Below are positions 1-6,212 of a stretch of DNA of 6,212 nt, piece after piece. A program made the position numbers and the translations under genes. Location: contig JAJYPU010000108.1 of the NCBI GenBank assembly GCA_021795095.1, positions 1 through 6,212 on the forward strand, in the 5' to 3' direction. The first letter of the stretch is position 1. Each line of letters starts with the position of its first letter. A model generated the notes under the pieces. The model was not told where the DNA came from and did not search any database. It saw nothing but the letters and a program-made list of their open reading frames with translations. The stretch is from Actinomycetes bacterium (GTDB taxonomy: Bacteria; Actinomycetota; Acidimicrobiia; Acidimicrobiales; RAAP-2).

Positions 1-3
1 CGG

Positions 4-261
4 CTAGCGACGAATACCGAGACGGCCGATCAGGGAGCGATAACGTTCGACGTTGTCGCGCTGCACATAGTCGAGCAGGCGCCGTCGTTGGCCGATGAGC
101 TTCATGAGTCCGCGGCGGGTGTGATGATCACCCTTGTGTACCTTCAGATGCTCGGTCAAGTGCGAGATCCGGTCAGTCAGGATCGCGATTTGGACTTCGG
201 GCGAGCCCGTGTCCGTCTCGTGGGCCTGAAAGTCCTTGATGATCTGCTGCTTCTCAGCCAT
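4..261 (-). CDS. rpsO: 30S ribosomal protein S15
   Basis: S15 binds 16S rRNA early in assembly of the 30S platform and forms part of a bridge to the 50S subunit. The 85-residue product matches the family's usual length of just under 90. It carries the hallmark [11 protein letters not shown] stretch (residues 14-24), the DHH-RRGL segment (45-52) and RRRLLDYV (59-66), and ends in the typical LGxRR. The start is ATG; an AAGG lies 11 nt upstream (273-276), a somewhat long spacing. It is the last gene of the visible operon, 84 nt downstream of ribF, the widest intergenic gap shown. In many bacteria rpsO is followed by pnp, but the window ends 3 nt after the stop, so this cannot be seen. S15 commonly represses its own mRNA through a structured leader, and the gap upstream contains a hairpin. 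Identity is certain from sequence conservation. Confidence 0.98.
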   Translation of the reverse strand: MAEKQQIIKDFQAHETDTGSPEVQIAILTDRISHLTEHLKVHKGDHHTRRGLMKLIGQRRRLLDYVQRDNVERYRSLIGRLGIRR

Positions 262-321
262 AACGTCGTTTGCCTTATGAGTCGGGGGTCCAGCTGCGAG
301 CCGCCCACTTGACGACCCACA

Positions 322-340
322 CGATCAGCGTCGCTGACCG
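322..340 (-). promoter_or_regulatory. Hairpin in the ribF-rpsO gap
   Basis: On the transcribed strand an 8-bp stem (CGGTCAGC with GCTGATCG, one G-U pair) closes a GAC loop, 5 nt after the ribF stop. On the other strand the G-U becomes an A-C mismatch, so the structure suits the minus-strand RNA. No U-tract follows, so it is not a standard intrinsic terminator. It could be an RNA-processing or stability element, or part of an S15-responsive leader; neither role is proven. The rest of 262-345 shows no promoter that I can recognise. Confidence 0.4.
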
Positions 341-345
341 AGGTC

Positions 346-1305
346 TTAGCCTAGCAGTGTCCAGGTCGTCGGTGGCGAACTCGTGAAGATTTCCCGACAT
401 TCGCCCACGTCGCGGCCCATTTGGACCACGAGGTCCCCGACCGAGTCGAAGCGCACCTGGTCACGCAGTCGCTTGAGAAACGCGACATCGATCGTGGCGC
501 CATAGAGGTCACTGTGGTAGTCCACCAGGTGGACCTCGACGAGGGTCTCGCCCTCGTCGTAGAACTGCGGCCGTCGCCCGATCGAGACCGCGCCGCACCA
601 CCACTCCCCATCAGGGGTGCGCACCGCCGCCGCGTAGACGCCCGCGGGCGGGCTCAACGCTCCCCCGTCGACGCGCAGGTTGGCCGTCGGAAAGCCCAGT
701 TCGCGACCCCGGGCGTCGCCGTGCTCGACGACCGCTCGAAGCGCGAAGGGTCGCCCGAGGACCGTGGCCGCCCGCTCGAGGTCCCCGTCGGACACCGCTT
801 CACGGATCGCGGTGGAAGACCACCGTTGCCCGTCGCCCGCCAGGGCCAGCGCATGGACCCGGAAGTCCTCGGCGGCGCCGGCCGCGGCCAGGCTGCGCAC
901 GTCACCGGCTCGGTCGTGGCCGTAGTGGAAGTCCTCGCCCACCACGACGTCGGCCGCGCGCAGGTCGTGGACGAGCACGCGGTCCACGAAGGACTCAGCC
1001 GATTCCAACGCGAGTTGCTCGTCGAAGTGCAGGACCCGCACGAGGTCGACGTCGAGCGCTTCGAAGCCGTGGAGCCGCTGCTCGAGGGTCCCGATCGCGA
1101 GCGGGACCCGTTCGGGGTGGACGGTCAGTGCGGGGTGCGGAAAGAACGTGACGACCGCGAGGCGGCCCGCGTGCACGCCGGCCAGCTCACGGGCGCGACC
1201 GATAACCCGCTGGTGTCCCCGGTGCAGCCCGTCGAACACGCCGATCGCGACGGCGCTTCGCCGTTCGTCGAGTTCCACGTAGTCACCATCGCGCCAGACG
1301 ATCAT
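346..1305 (-). CDS. ribF: Bifunctional riboflavin kinase / FMN adenylyltransferase
   Basis: RibF phosphorylates riboflavin to FMN and then adenylates FMN to FAD in the cytoplasm. The 319-residue product has the normal two-domain layout. The N-terminal adenylyltransferase domain shows GVFDGLHRGH (residues 22-31, the nucleotidyltransferase signature), VVGEDFHYGHDRAG (121-134) and SSTAIR (163-168). The C-terminal flavokinase domain shows GFPTANL (204-210, the PTAN metal/nucleotide motif), GVY (222-224), the VEVHLVDY segment with likely catalytic Glu257, LYG (267-269) and LKRLR (277-281). I chose the ATG at 1303-1305. The frame is open further upstream to an ATG at 1494, but those 63 residues are low-complexity, lie inside truB and lack RibF similarity. 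The start lies 10 nt after the truB stop, with only a weak TAGG overlapping that stop. Association with truB and rpsO is conserved in many bacteria. Confidence 0.97.
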   Translation of the reverse strand: MIVWRDGDYVELDERRSAVAIGVFDGLHRGHQRVIGRARELAGVHAGRLAVVTFFPHPALTVHPERVPLAIGTLEQRLHGFEALDVDLVRVLHFDEQLALESAESFVDRVLVHDLRAADVVVGEDFHYGHDRAGDVRSLAAAGAAEDFRVHALALAGDGQRWSSTAIREAVSDGDLERAATVLGRPFALRAVVEHGDARGRELGFPTANLRVDGGALSPPAGVYAAAVRTPDGEWWCGAVSIGRRPQFYDEGETLVEVHLVDYHSDLYGATIDVAFLKRLRDQVRFDSVGDLVVQMGRDVGECREIFTSSPPTTWTLLG

Positions 1306-1315
1306 TGCCGACAAC

Positions 1316-2212
1316 CTACGAGCGACCGGGGCCGGCGTCGGCCGCGAAGACGATTTCGGGCTGCCACTGGTCGCCTCGCCGCCCGAGGATCGCGACGAGC
1401 TCGCCCGCCCGGTCGAGTGCGGCGACGGTTGACCCGTCCATCGGTGCCACGATGTCGATCCGCTGGCCCCGCACGATCCGACGCACCACGTCATCGCCGA
1501 CGGTCACCGACGCCAAGTGCTGGACCATGGCCCGCGCCGGCGCGATCGGCGACCGGCCGAGTCGCATCGCGTCCTCGAGTGCCTCGAGGGTCATCGCGGC
1601 ACTCACGTCGTGGACGCCGATGGCCGTGCGGCGCAGCGCGGTCAAATGGCCAAGCGTGCCCAGGCGCTGTGCGAGGTCACTCGCGAGCACCCGGACGTAG
1701 GTCCCGGTGGAGCAGACGACGTCAAAGTCCCATCGATCGCCGTCGCCCGGTGTGACGCGGAACGACTCAACGGTGATAGATCGTGGCGGCCGGTCCACTT
1801 CGACGCCCCGACGCGCGAGGTCATAGAGCCGCTCGCCACCAATCTTGATCGCCGAGACCATCGGCGGTACCTGCTGTTGTGGCCCCGTGAGCGTGGCCGC
1901 CGCCCTCGCCATGGTGTCCTCGTCGATGTCGGGAACCGGCGCGCGCGCCACGACCGTGCCGTCAGCGTCGAGCGTGTCGGTCGCGACACCCAGCTGGATC
2001 GTGCCGACGTAGCGCTTGGTCTCCGCCTGGACGAACCGCAGGAGCCTCGTCGCCGGTCCGACCGCCACGATCAACAGACCGGTCGCCATGGGATCGAGCG
2101 TTCCGGCGTGTCCGACCCGTCGTTCGCCGACGATGCGCCGGACCCGGGCGACGACGTCGTGACTCGTCATCCCGCCCGACTTGTCGAGCAACAACATGCC
2201 GTTAGTCGCCAT
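1316..2212 (-). CDS. truB: tRNA pseudouridine(55) synthase
   Basis: TruB isomerises uridine 55 in the T-loop of tRNAs to pseudouridine. The 298-residue product contains the catalytic motif GHAGTLDP (residues 34-41) with nucleophile Asp40. It also has KRY (66-68, the base-stacking Tyr), QVPPMVSAIKIGGERLYDLA (114-133), CSTGTYVR (167-174) and RLGTLGHLTALRR (183-195). The C-terminal region after about residue 225 fits a small PUA-like domain as in other actinobacterial TruBs. The usual DKP near the N-terminus reads DKS here. The chosen ATG overlaps the end of rbfA by 11 nt and keeps the NG dipeptide that precedes LLLDK in many homologues. An internal ATG at 2195-2197 would avoid the overlap but lose NG, and it has no better Shine-Dalgarno sequence. 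The overlap suggests translational coupling to rbfA. Many actinobacteria carry a DHH-family nuclease gene between rbfA and truB; none is present here. Confidence 0.97.
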   Translation of the reverse strand: MATNGMLLLDKSGGMTSHDVVARVRRIVGERRVGHAGTLDPMATGLLIVAVGPATRLLRFVQAETKRYVGTIQLGVATDTLDADGTVVARAPVPDIDEDTMARAAATLTGPQQQVPPMVSAIKIGGERLYDLARRGVEVDRPPRSITVESFRVTPGDGDRWDFDVVCSTGTYVRVLASDLAQRLGTLGHLTALRRTAIGVHDVSAAMTLEALEDAMRLGRSPIAPARAMVQHLASVTVGDDVVRRIVRGQRIDIVAPMDGSTVAALDRAGELVAILGRRGDQWQPEIVFAADAGPGRS

Positions 2213-2561
2213 CGTCTCGATGCCGGCGCAGGATCTCTTCGACCGCTTGGCCCTGGGCGATCGCGGGGTCGGCGCGGAACGTCAGGATCGGTGTGCGCTT
2301 CAGGCGAGTCTGTGCGTTCACCGCGCCCTGGAGCTGGCGACGGTGCTCTTCGAGCACCTCACGGGCCCCGCTCGGGAGTGAATCGAAGAACACCACACCC
2401 TGACGCAGATCCGGTGACGTCTCGACGCCGGTCACCGTGAGCAGCCCGAGGCGCTCGTCGATGTCCGACAGTCGAACCAGCTCGTCCGAGATGATCTCGC
2501 GCAAGATCTGGTTGACGCGCGCTGAGCGCGGGTAGGTGTGATGTCCACTCGGATGAGCCAT
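2202..2561 (-). CDS. rbfA: 30S ribosome-binding factor A
   Basis: RbfA is a small KH-fold protein that binds the 30S subunit near 16S rRNA helix 1 and acts in late maturation and cold adaptation. The 119-residue product has the family landmarks: RVNQILREI (residues 15-23), VTGVETSPDL (43-52) and RLKRTPILTFRADP (86-99), the last matching the typical lR..P.L.F..D block. Residues 1-14 are a short, His- and Pro-containing N-terminal tail. The start ATG lies 3 nt after the infB stop (TAA GCC ATG) and I see no clear Shine-Dalgarno sequence, so initiation probably depends on ribosomes finishing infB. Its own stop lies inside the truB coding region. Size and neighbours both fit the family. Confidence 0.96.
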   Translation of the reverse strand: MAHPSGHHTYPRSARVNQILREIISDELVRLSDIDERLGLLTVTGVETSPDLRQGVVFFDSLPSGAREVLEEHRRQLQGAVNAQTRLKRTPILTFRADPAIAQGQAVEEILRRHRDDGD

Positions 2562-2564
2562 GGC

Positions 2565-5276
2565 TTACGCCGTTCTGGGAATCTCACGCTCATCGAAGGT
2601 CTCGATGATGTCGCCTTCCTTGAGGTCCTGATAGTCCGAAAGGCCGATGCCGCATTCGAAGCCCGCCTGCACTTCGCGCGCGTCGTCCTTGAAACGTCGC
2701 AGCGAGGTGATGGTGCCCTTCCAGATGATCGTGCCCTCACGGAGGAAGCGAACCTTCGAGCCACGGGTGATGACGCCTTCGCGCACGAAGCAGCCGGCGA
2801 TCGCACCGATCTTGGGCACTCGGAAGACCTCGCGGACCTCCGCCTCACCGGTGACAACCTCTTCGAAGACCGGCGAGAGCATGCCGAGCATGGCCGCCTC
2901 GATCTCCTCGATCAACTTGTAGATGATCTCGTAGGTGCGCACTTCGACGCCCTCGGACTCGGCCAACTCTCGGCTTCGTCGGTCGGGTCGGACGTTGAAG
3001 CCGATGATGGTGGCGTTGGAGGCCTTGGCGAGTTGGACGTCGTTCTCGGTGATCCCGCCGACGCCGCGGTGCACGAGGACCAGCTTCACGTCGTCGCGCT
3101 CGAGCTTTCGCAGTGACTCCGTGCAAGCCTCGAGCGAACCTTGCACGTCGGCCTTCAACACCAAGTTGAGGGTTGCGGTCTCGCCACGCTGAATCTGCTC
3201 GAAGAGGTCCTCGAGGCGGGCGCCACTCGCGGCGGCCACGGGCTGGTGGCCCACCAGGCGCACGCGCTGGGCGCGCGCCTCGGCGAGCGAACGGGCGTGC
3301 CCGAGGTCGTCGGCCACGCGCATCTCGTCGCCCGCGAGCGGTGGCTCGCTGAACCCGAGCACCTGGACCGGCGTCGAGGGACCGGCGGACTTGACCTGCT
3401 GGCCCCGGTCGTTGATGAGCGCCTTGACCTTGCCGTAGGCGGCGCCGGCGACCACGGGGTCACCGACCGCCAGCAGTCCCTTTTGGACCATGACCGTCGC
3501 GACCGGACCGCGTCCGACCTCGAGGTTCGCCTCGAGCACCGTGCCAATTGCACGTCCCGTCGGACGAGCGACGAGCTCGCCCATCTCGGCGACGAGCAGC
3601 ACCTGCTCGAGCAGCTCATCGATGCCCACGTTCTGGAGTGCCGAGATCTCGACGCAGATGGTGTCACCGCCCCACTTCTCGGGGACAAGACCGTACTCAC
3701 TGATCTGCTGGAGGACCCGGTCGGGGTTGGCATCGGCCTTGTCGATCTTGTTCACCGCCACGATCAGAGTGACGTCGGCCGCCTTGGCGTGGTTGATCGC
3801 CTCGACCGTCTGGGGCATGACACCGTCATCCGCTGCGACTACGAGGATCACGATGTCGGTGACCTTGGCGCCGCGAGCGCGCATCGCCGTGAAGGCCTCG
3901 TGACCCGGCGTGTCGAGGAACGTGATCGAGCGACCTCGCCACGTCACGGTGTAGGCGCCGATGTGTTGGGTGATGCCACCCGCCTCGCCGGCGACGACGT
4001 TGGTCTTACGGATCTGGTCGAGCAACTTGGTCTTGCCGTGGTCGACGTGGCCCATGACCGTCACGACCGGGGGCCGCGGCGTCGCGGGGATCTCGTCGTC
4101 GAGGTCATCCTCGTCGAAGAACTTCGCGAGCAACGCCGCCTCTTGCTGCTCGCCCGGGTCGACCATGCGAACCGACGCGCCGACTTCGGCCGCGTACAAC
4201 TCGATCATGTCGTCACTGAGGCCCTGCACCGCGGTGACGATCTCACCTTGCAAGAAGAGGAACCTGATGATGTCCGCCGCACTGCGATTCAACTTGGGGC
4301 CAACGTCCTTGGCCGTCGAGCCTCGCTCGATGATGACTTCACCGTCCGGCACCGGGGCGCTGCTCGGCTGCCAGGTAGTCATCTGAGTCGGCTCGAGCTC
4401 TTCGACGTTGCGACGTCGACGTCGTGTCGCCTTGCGCTGGGAGCCACGGGGACCGCCACCACCGCGCGCGGGCGGACGACCGGGTGTCGCCGACGGACCC
4501 GATCCGGGGCCGGTGCGCGGGCCGCCGAAGCCGGCGCCGCCGGGACGAGGCGCACCCGTCCTCGGTGGACCACCGGGACGAGAGGCCGGTCGTGATCCGG
4601 GGCCACCCGTACGGCCCGGCGCACTACTAATCGGACGTCGCGCGCCAGGCGGCGGCGGAATCGGCCGTCCCGACGGACTCAGTGGGCGACCGGGCGGTGG
4701 CGGGATCGGCCGTCCCGTCATCGACAGCGGTGGCCGCTTGGGCTGGGGCGATTCCGACCCGTCACCGGCGACCGGTCGCTGGGTCGGTCGAATCGTCGTT
4801 GGACCATCGGGAGAGACCGTGCGCGTCGGCGCCGGCTTGGGTGGGGTAGCGCGGCTGCGCACAAACTTGGGCGCCTCGGGCGCCTCGCTCGGTGCACCAC
4901 CGGCGGCCGGTTCGGCCGGACTGGGCGCGTCAGCGCTGGCGACGACCCGTTCGGGCGCCACCGCGGGCGGTGCGGGCGGGGGCGGGGGCGCGCTCTCGCT
5001 CGATGGTGCGGGTACCGGGGCGGGGGCGCTTTCGGCGACGGCCGCGGGCTTTGAGGCGTGGGTCGTCTTTGCGCCCTTGGGCTCGTCGGGTTGCACCTGG
5101 CGGCGCAGGCCGTCGGCGTCCGCGCGACGACGGATGCGGTCGGCCTGGGCGTCCTCGATGGACGCCGATGGACTCGAGGCACCTATGCCTAATTTCTGAG
5201 CGAGCGCGAGCAACTCCTTGCTCGTCATCCCGAGTTCCTTCGAGAGCTCGTGTACCCGGATCTTCTTCAGCGCCAA
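2565..5276 (-). CDS. infB: Translation initiation factor IF-2
   Basis: IF2 is the GTPase that places fMet-tRNA on the 30S subunit and promotes 50S joining. The 903-residue product begins with an IF2 N-terminal module (residues 4-60, [10 protein letters not shown]...). A Pro/Gly/Ala/Arg-rich linker follows (about 65-285), ending in a basic patch ([10 protein letters not shown], 281-290), then a second conserved N-domain (310-372). The GTPase domain has GHVDHGKT (409-416), GGIT (433-436), DTPGHEAF (455-462), NKID (509-512) and SAL (545-547). Domains II, III and the fMet-tRNA-binding domain IV follow to the end. The length is normal for actinobacteria. The start codon is TTG at 5274-5276, fixed by an upstream in-frame TAA (5286-5288) and a good AAGGGA at 5-nt spacing. 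A hairpin and a possible mini-ORF lie directly upstream, so initiation may be controlled. The linker has polyproline runs (97-101, 192-195, 207-210) that may depend on EF-P. Confidence 0.98.
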   Translation of the reverse strand: MALKKIRVHELSKELGMTSKELLALAQKLGIGASSPSASIEDAQADRIRRRADADGLRRQVQPDEPKGAKTTHASKPAAVAESAPAPVPAPSSESAPPPPPAPPAVAPERVVASADAPSPAEPAAGGAPSEAPEAPKFVRSRATPPKPAPTRTVSPDGPTTIRPTQRPVAGDGSESPQPKRPPLSMTGRPIPPPPGRPLSPSGRPIPPPPGARRPISSAPGRTGGPGSRPASRPGGPPRTGAPRPGGAGFGGPRTGPGSGPSATPGRPPARGGGGPRGSQRKATRRRRRNVEELEPTQMTTWQPSSAPVPDGEVIIERGSTAKDVGPKLNRSAADIIRFLFLQGEIVTAVQGLSDDMIELYAAEVGASVRMVDPGEQQEAALLAKFFDEDDLDDEIPATPRPPVVTVMGHVDHGKTKLLDQIRKTNVVAGEAGGITQHIGAYTVTWRGRSITFLDTPGHEAFTAMRARGAKVTDIVILVVAADDGVMPQTVEAINHAKAADVTLIVAVNKIDKADANPDRVLQQISEYGLVPEKWGGDTICVEISALQNVGIDELLEQVLLVAEMGELVARPTGRAIGTVLEANLEVGRGPVATVMVQKGLLAVGDPVVAGAAYGKVKALINDRGQQVKSAGPSTPVQVLGFSEPPLAGDEMRVADDLGHARSLAEARAQRVRLVGHQPVAAASGARLEDLFEQIQRGETATLNLVLKADVQGSLEACTESLRKLERDDVKLVLVHRGVGGITENDVQLAKASNATIIGFNVRPDRRSRELAESEGVEVRTYEIIYKLIEEIEAAMLGMLSPVFEEVVTGEAEVREVFRVPKIGAIAGCFVREGVITRGSKVRFLREGTIIWKGTITSLRRFKDDAREVQAGFECGIGLSDYQDLKEGDIIETFDEREIPRTA
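4626..4715 (-). repeat. Two-copy 45-bp repeat in the IF2 linker
   Basis: Two adjacent 15-codon units (residues 188-202 and 203-217 of IF2) both begin GRPIPPPPG and then diverge. Over the first 26 nt the two copies differ at only three positions, all third-codon changes that keep the peptide the same. This is visible directly. It suggests an in-frame duplication in a flexible linker, with the Pro-rich core held at the protein level. Confidence 0.75.
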
Positions 5277-5281
5277 AACGT

Positions 5282-5287
5282 TCCCTT
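5282..5287 (-). promoter_or_regulatory. Ribosome-binding site of infB
   Basis: AAGGGA lies 5 nt before the TTG start of infB. The As overlap a TAA stop (5286-5288) that is in frame with infB and rules out any longer start. This site decides the TTG start. It lies 8 nt downstream of the hairpin at 5296-5318. Confidence 0.75.
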
Positions 5288-5342
5288 ACATCGGAGTGTG
5301 TACGACGCGCGCACACACAGTCACATATTCTTTCACAACCAT
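5286..5342 (-). CDS. Possible 18-codon leader ORF between ylxR and infB
   Basis: A short ORF, ATG through TAA, would encode MVVKEYVTVCARVVHTPM. Its ATG overlaps the ylxR stop in a TGATG junction, a common layout for termination-reinitiation. Its TAA forms the first bases of the infB Shine-Dalgarno region, and it runs through the hairpin at 5296-5318. It has no convincing Shine-Dalgarno sequence of its own and the peptide resembles nothing I recognise. An ORF of this length can easily occur by chance; its support is only the exact fit of both ends to its neighbours. If translated, it would carry ribosomes from ylxR to the infB start. Treat it as a hypothesis. Confidence 0.2.
   Translation of the reverse strand: MVVKEYVTVCARVVHTPM
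5296..5318 (-). promoter_or_regulatory. Hairpin upstream of the infB ribosome-binding site
   Basis: On the transcribed strand GTGTGTGCG (5310-5318) pairs with CGTACACAC (5296-5304) to give a 9-bp stem with one G-U pair and a 5-nt CGCGT loop. On the opposite strand that position is an A-C mismatch. No U-run follows, so it is not an intrinsic terminator. Its position just before the infB Shine-Dalgarno and TTG start suggests an effect on infB translation or mRNA processing, but the sequence alone does not show which. Confidence 0.45.
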
Positions 5343-5599
5343 CAGCAGTGCGGACCAGCCCCCGCACCAACGAGCGCGACCAGGTCGTCCACGTCGGCGG
5401 CGGACACCGGCGACCGTAGCGCTCGCGCTACCGCGCCCCACCGCAGACGCGACCCACAATCCCGGTCACGACACCACCAGACACCCCGACCGACCCCCCG
5501 ACCGAGGTACCACGACCCATCTGCACCACGACCCGCCCGGCACAGTTCCACGTCCGGGCGTCGGGCGCGGCAGGTCACGCACGTTCGATACGGGGCTAT
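5342..5599 (-). CDS. ylxR: YlxR family RNA-binding protein, probable AUA start
   Basis: YlxR (DUF448) is a small nucleic-acid-binding protein usually encoded between nusA and infB; the Bacillus subtilis homologue, also called RnpM, has been linked to RNase P RNA. The product shows the N-terminal signature RTCVTCR (residues 5-11 from the AUA), then RRPDVELCR (13-21), a doubled GRG (LGRGVGRG, 32-39), WWC and a second Cys (43, 48), and ARAL (58-61). Its 85 residues are normal for the family. No ATG, GTG, TTG or CTG precedes the signature in frame. The first canonical start, GTG at 5576-5578, falls inside it between the two cysteines and has no Shine-Dalgarno sequence. An ATA at 5597-5599 has AGGAGG 7 nt upstream, overlaps the nusA stop as ATAG (geometry like the common ATGA junction), and gives an N-terminus typical of the family. 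Family identity is secure. The AUA start is inference; a base error or strain variant at 5597 is the main alternative. Confidence 0.88.
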   Translation of the reverse strand: MAPYRTCVTCRARRPDVELCRAGRGADGSWYLGRGVGRGVWWCRDRDCGSRLRWGAVARALRSPVSAADVDDLVALVGAGAGPHC

Positions 5600-6212
5600 G
5601 CCTCGTCCTCCTGCACCGATACCGCTTCATCGGCGCTGGCCGCGGCGTGTTCCTCACCGACGGTCACGACGTGAACGACCTCGTCGACGACAACGTCGTC
5701 CTCGGTCCAGACTTCGTCGACGATCTCCTCTTCGACACCCTCGTTCTCGGACCGGATATCGATACGCCATCCGGTCAACCGAGCGGCCAGCCGAGCGTTC
5801 TGACCCTCCTTGCCGATCGCGAGGGAGAGCTGCTGATCGTGCACGATGACCGTGGCCACGCCCTGCTCTTCGTCGAGGCGGACCTCGCGGACCCGTGCCG
5901 GTGCGAGCGCCGCCTGGATGAACTCCACGGGGTCATCGCTGTAGGGCACGACGTCGATCCGCTCGGAGCGCAGTTCGTTAGTGATGTTGCGCACACGAGA
6001 GCCTCGAGCCCCGACGCACGCCCCAACCGGGTCGACCATTGCATCATTCGACGCAACCGCGATCTTGCTGCGGTGGCCGGGCTCTCGGGCGATTGCCTTG
6101 ATCTCGACGATGCCGTTGGCGATCTCGGGGACCTCGATCTCGAAGAGCTTGGCCACGAGGGCGGGGTGCGTGCGACTCACGACGATCTGGGGGCCCTTGT
6201 TGGTCTTGCGAA
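5596..6212 (-). CDS. nusA: Transcription termination/antitermination factor NusA, 5' end missing
   Basis: NusA binds RNA polymerase and nascent RNA and controls pausing, termination and antitermination. Only the C-terminal 204 codons are present, and the reading frame is still open at the window edge. The visible part begins RKTNKGPQIVVSRTHP, the conserved end of the S1 domain running into KH1. The GTG at 6178-6180 is therefore internal and not a start. KH1 has its GARG loop at 67-70 of the visible part, with the NusA hallmark DPVGACVG just before it. KH2 has AIGKEGQNARLA (131-142). After GWRIDIRS (148-154) comes a tail of about 50 residues rich in Glu, Asp and Val, with no recognisable helix-hairpin-helix repeats like those of the Escherichia coli protein. 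The TAG stop overlaps the proposed ylxR start by 4 nt, and the ylxR Shine-Dalgarno lies within its last codons. Confidence 0.97.
   Translation of the reverse strand, partial: RKTNKGPQIVVSRTHPALVAKLFEIEVPEIANGIVEIKAIAREPGHRSKIAVASNDAMVDPVGACVGARGSRVRNITNELRSERIDVVPYSDDPVEFIQAALAPARVREVRLDEEQGVATVIVHDQQLSLAIGKEGQNARLAARLTGWRIDIRSENEGVEEEIVDEVWTEDDVVVDEVVHVVTVGEEHAAASADEAVSVQEDEA
5607..5612 (-). promoter_or_regulatory. Ribosome-binding site for ylxR inside nusA
   Basis: AGGAGG, the strongest Shine-Dalgarno match seen among the window's gene starts, lies in the last codons of nusA, exactly 7 nt before the ATA at 5597-5599. No ATG, GTG or TTG in any frame lies at a useful distance from it except through this ATA register. 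It is the main evidence for where ylxR translation begins. Confidence 0.65.

Noticed and set aside
322..340. Intrinsic terminator after ribF
   Set aside because: The stem is good but is followed by G-rich sequence without a U-tract, and rpsO follows in the same direction.
1306..1494. Extended ribF start at the ATG at 1492-1494
   Set aside because: It would add 63 Ser/Arg/Gly-rich residues overlapping truB by about 180 nt. Family similarity begins at the ATG at 1303-1305.
421..1755. A 444-codon ORF on the plus strand opposite ribF and truB
   Set aside because: It is antisense to two unmistakable genes, has a low-complexity Arg/Asp/Val-rich translation, and is the expected shadow in high-G+C coding DNA.
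3141..4595. A 484-codon ORF on the plus strand opposite infB
   Set aside because: It lies wholly antisense to conserved IF2 domains and shows no recognisable motifs; it is a G+C-driven shadow.
5296..5320. GT/CA simple-sequence repeat
   Set aside because: The runs are only three or four dinucleotides long and are better described as the two arms of a hairpin.
5321..5336. AT-rich patch after ylxR as an infB promoter
   Set aside because: A TATGTG could pass as a -10 element, but no -35-like hexamer occurs at the right distance (CACTGC is there instead).
5466..5657. A 63-codon minus-strand ORF overlapping nusA and ylxR
   Set aside because: It is in a different frame from both recognised proteins and has no conserved motif.
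6178..6180. GTG as the start of nusA
   Set aside because: The frame stays open to the window edge and the upstream residues (KGPQIV) match conserved NusA sequence, so this codon is internal.

Overview
The window is a stretch of the conserved bacterial transcription-termination and translation-initiation operon. Every supported gene lies on the minus strand, so transcription runs from right to left. The order is nusA (5' end cut by the window edge) - ylxR - infB - rbfA - truB - ribF - rpsO. The high G+C content, this gene order, the long Pro/Gly/Arg-rich N-terminal linker of IF2 and the short NusA lacking large C-terminal repeat domains all point to an Actinomycetota genome. A lineage such as Acidimicrobiia is possible, but that finer placement is a guess.

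Region by region: 5596-6212 holds the last 204 codons of nusA (two KH domains and an acidic tail). ylxR (5342-5599) overlaps the nusA stop by 4 nt and seems to begin at a non-canonical AUA codon. A 65-nt gap (5277-5341) holds a possible 18-codon coupled leader ORF, a hairpin, and the Shine-Dalgarno sequence of infB. infB (2565-5276) starts with TTG and encodes a 903-residue IF2. rbfA starts 3 nt after the infB stop, truB overlaps rbfA by 11 nt, and ribF starts 10 nt after truB. An 84-nt gap (262-345) with a hairpin precedes rpsO, which ends 3 nt from the left edge.

The genes fit one theme. NusA controls RNA polymerase pausing and termination, and YlxR is a small RNA-binding protein. IF2 brings initiator tRNA to the ribosome, RbfA matures the 30S subunit, and S15 is a primary 16S rRNA-binding protein. 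TruB makes tRNA pseudouridine 55, and RibF makes FMN and FAD. The tight packing suggests a polycistronic transcript with translational coupling. No mobile element, CRISPR array, stable RNA gene or convincing intrinsic terminator is visible.

This is mostly ordinary core genome. The part most worth a second look is 5277-5620. There, the ylxR start codon, a possible mini-ORF, a hairpin next to the ribosome-binding site and a TTG start on infB sit within about 350 nt.
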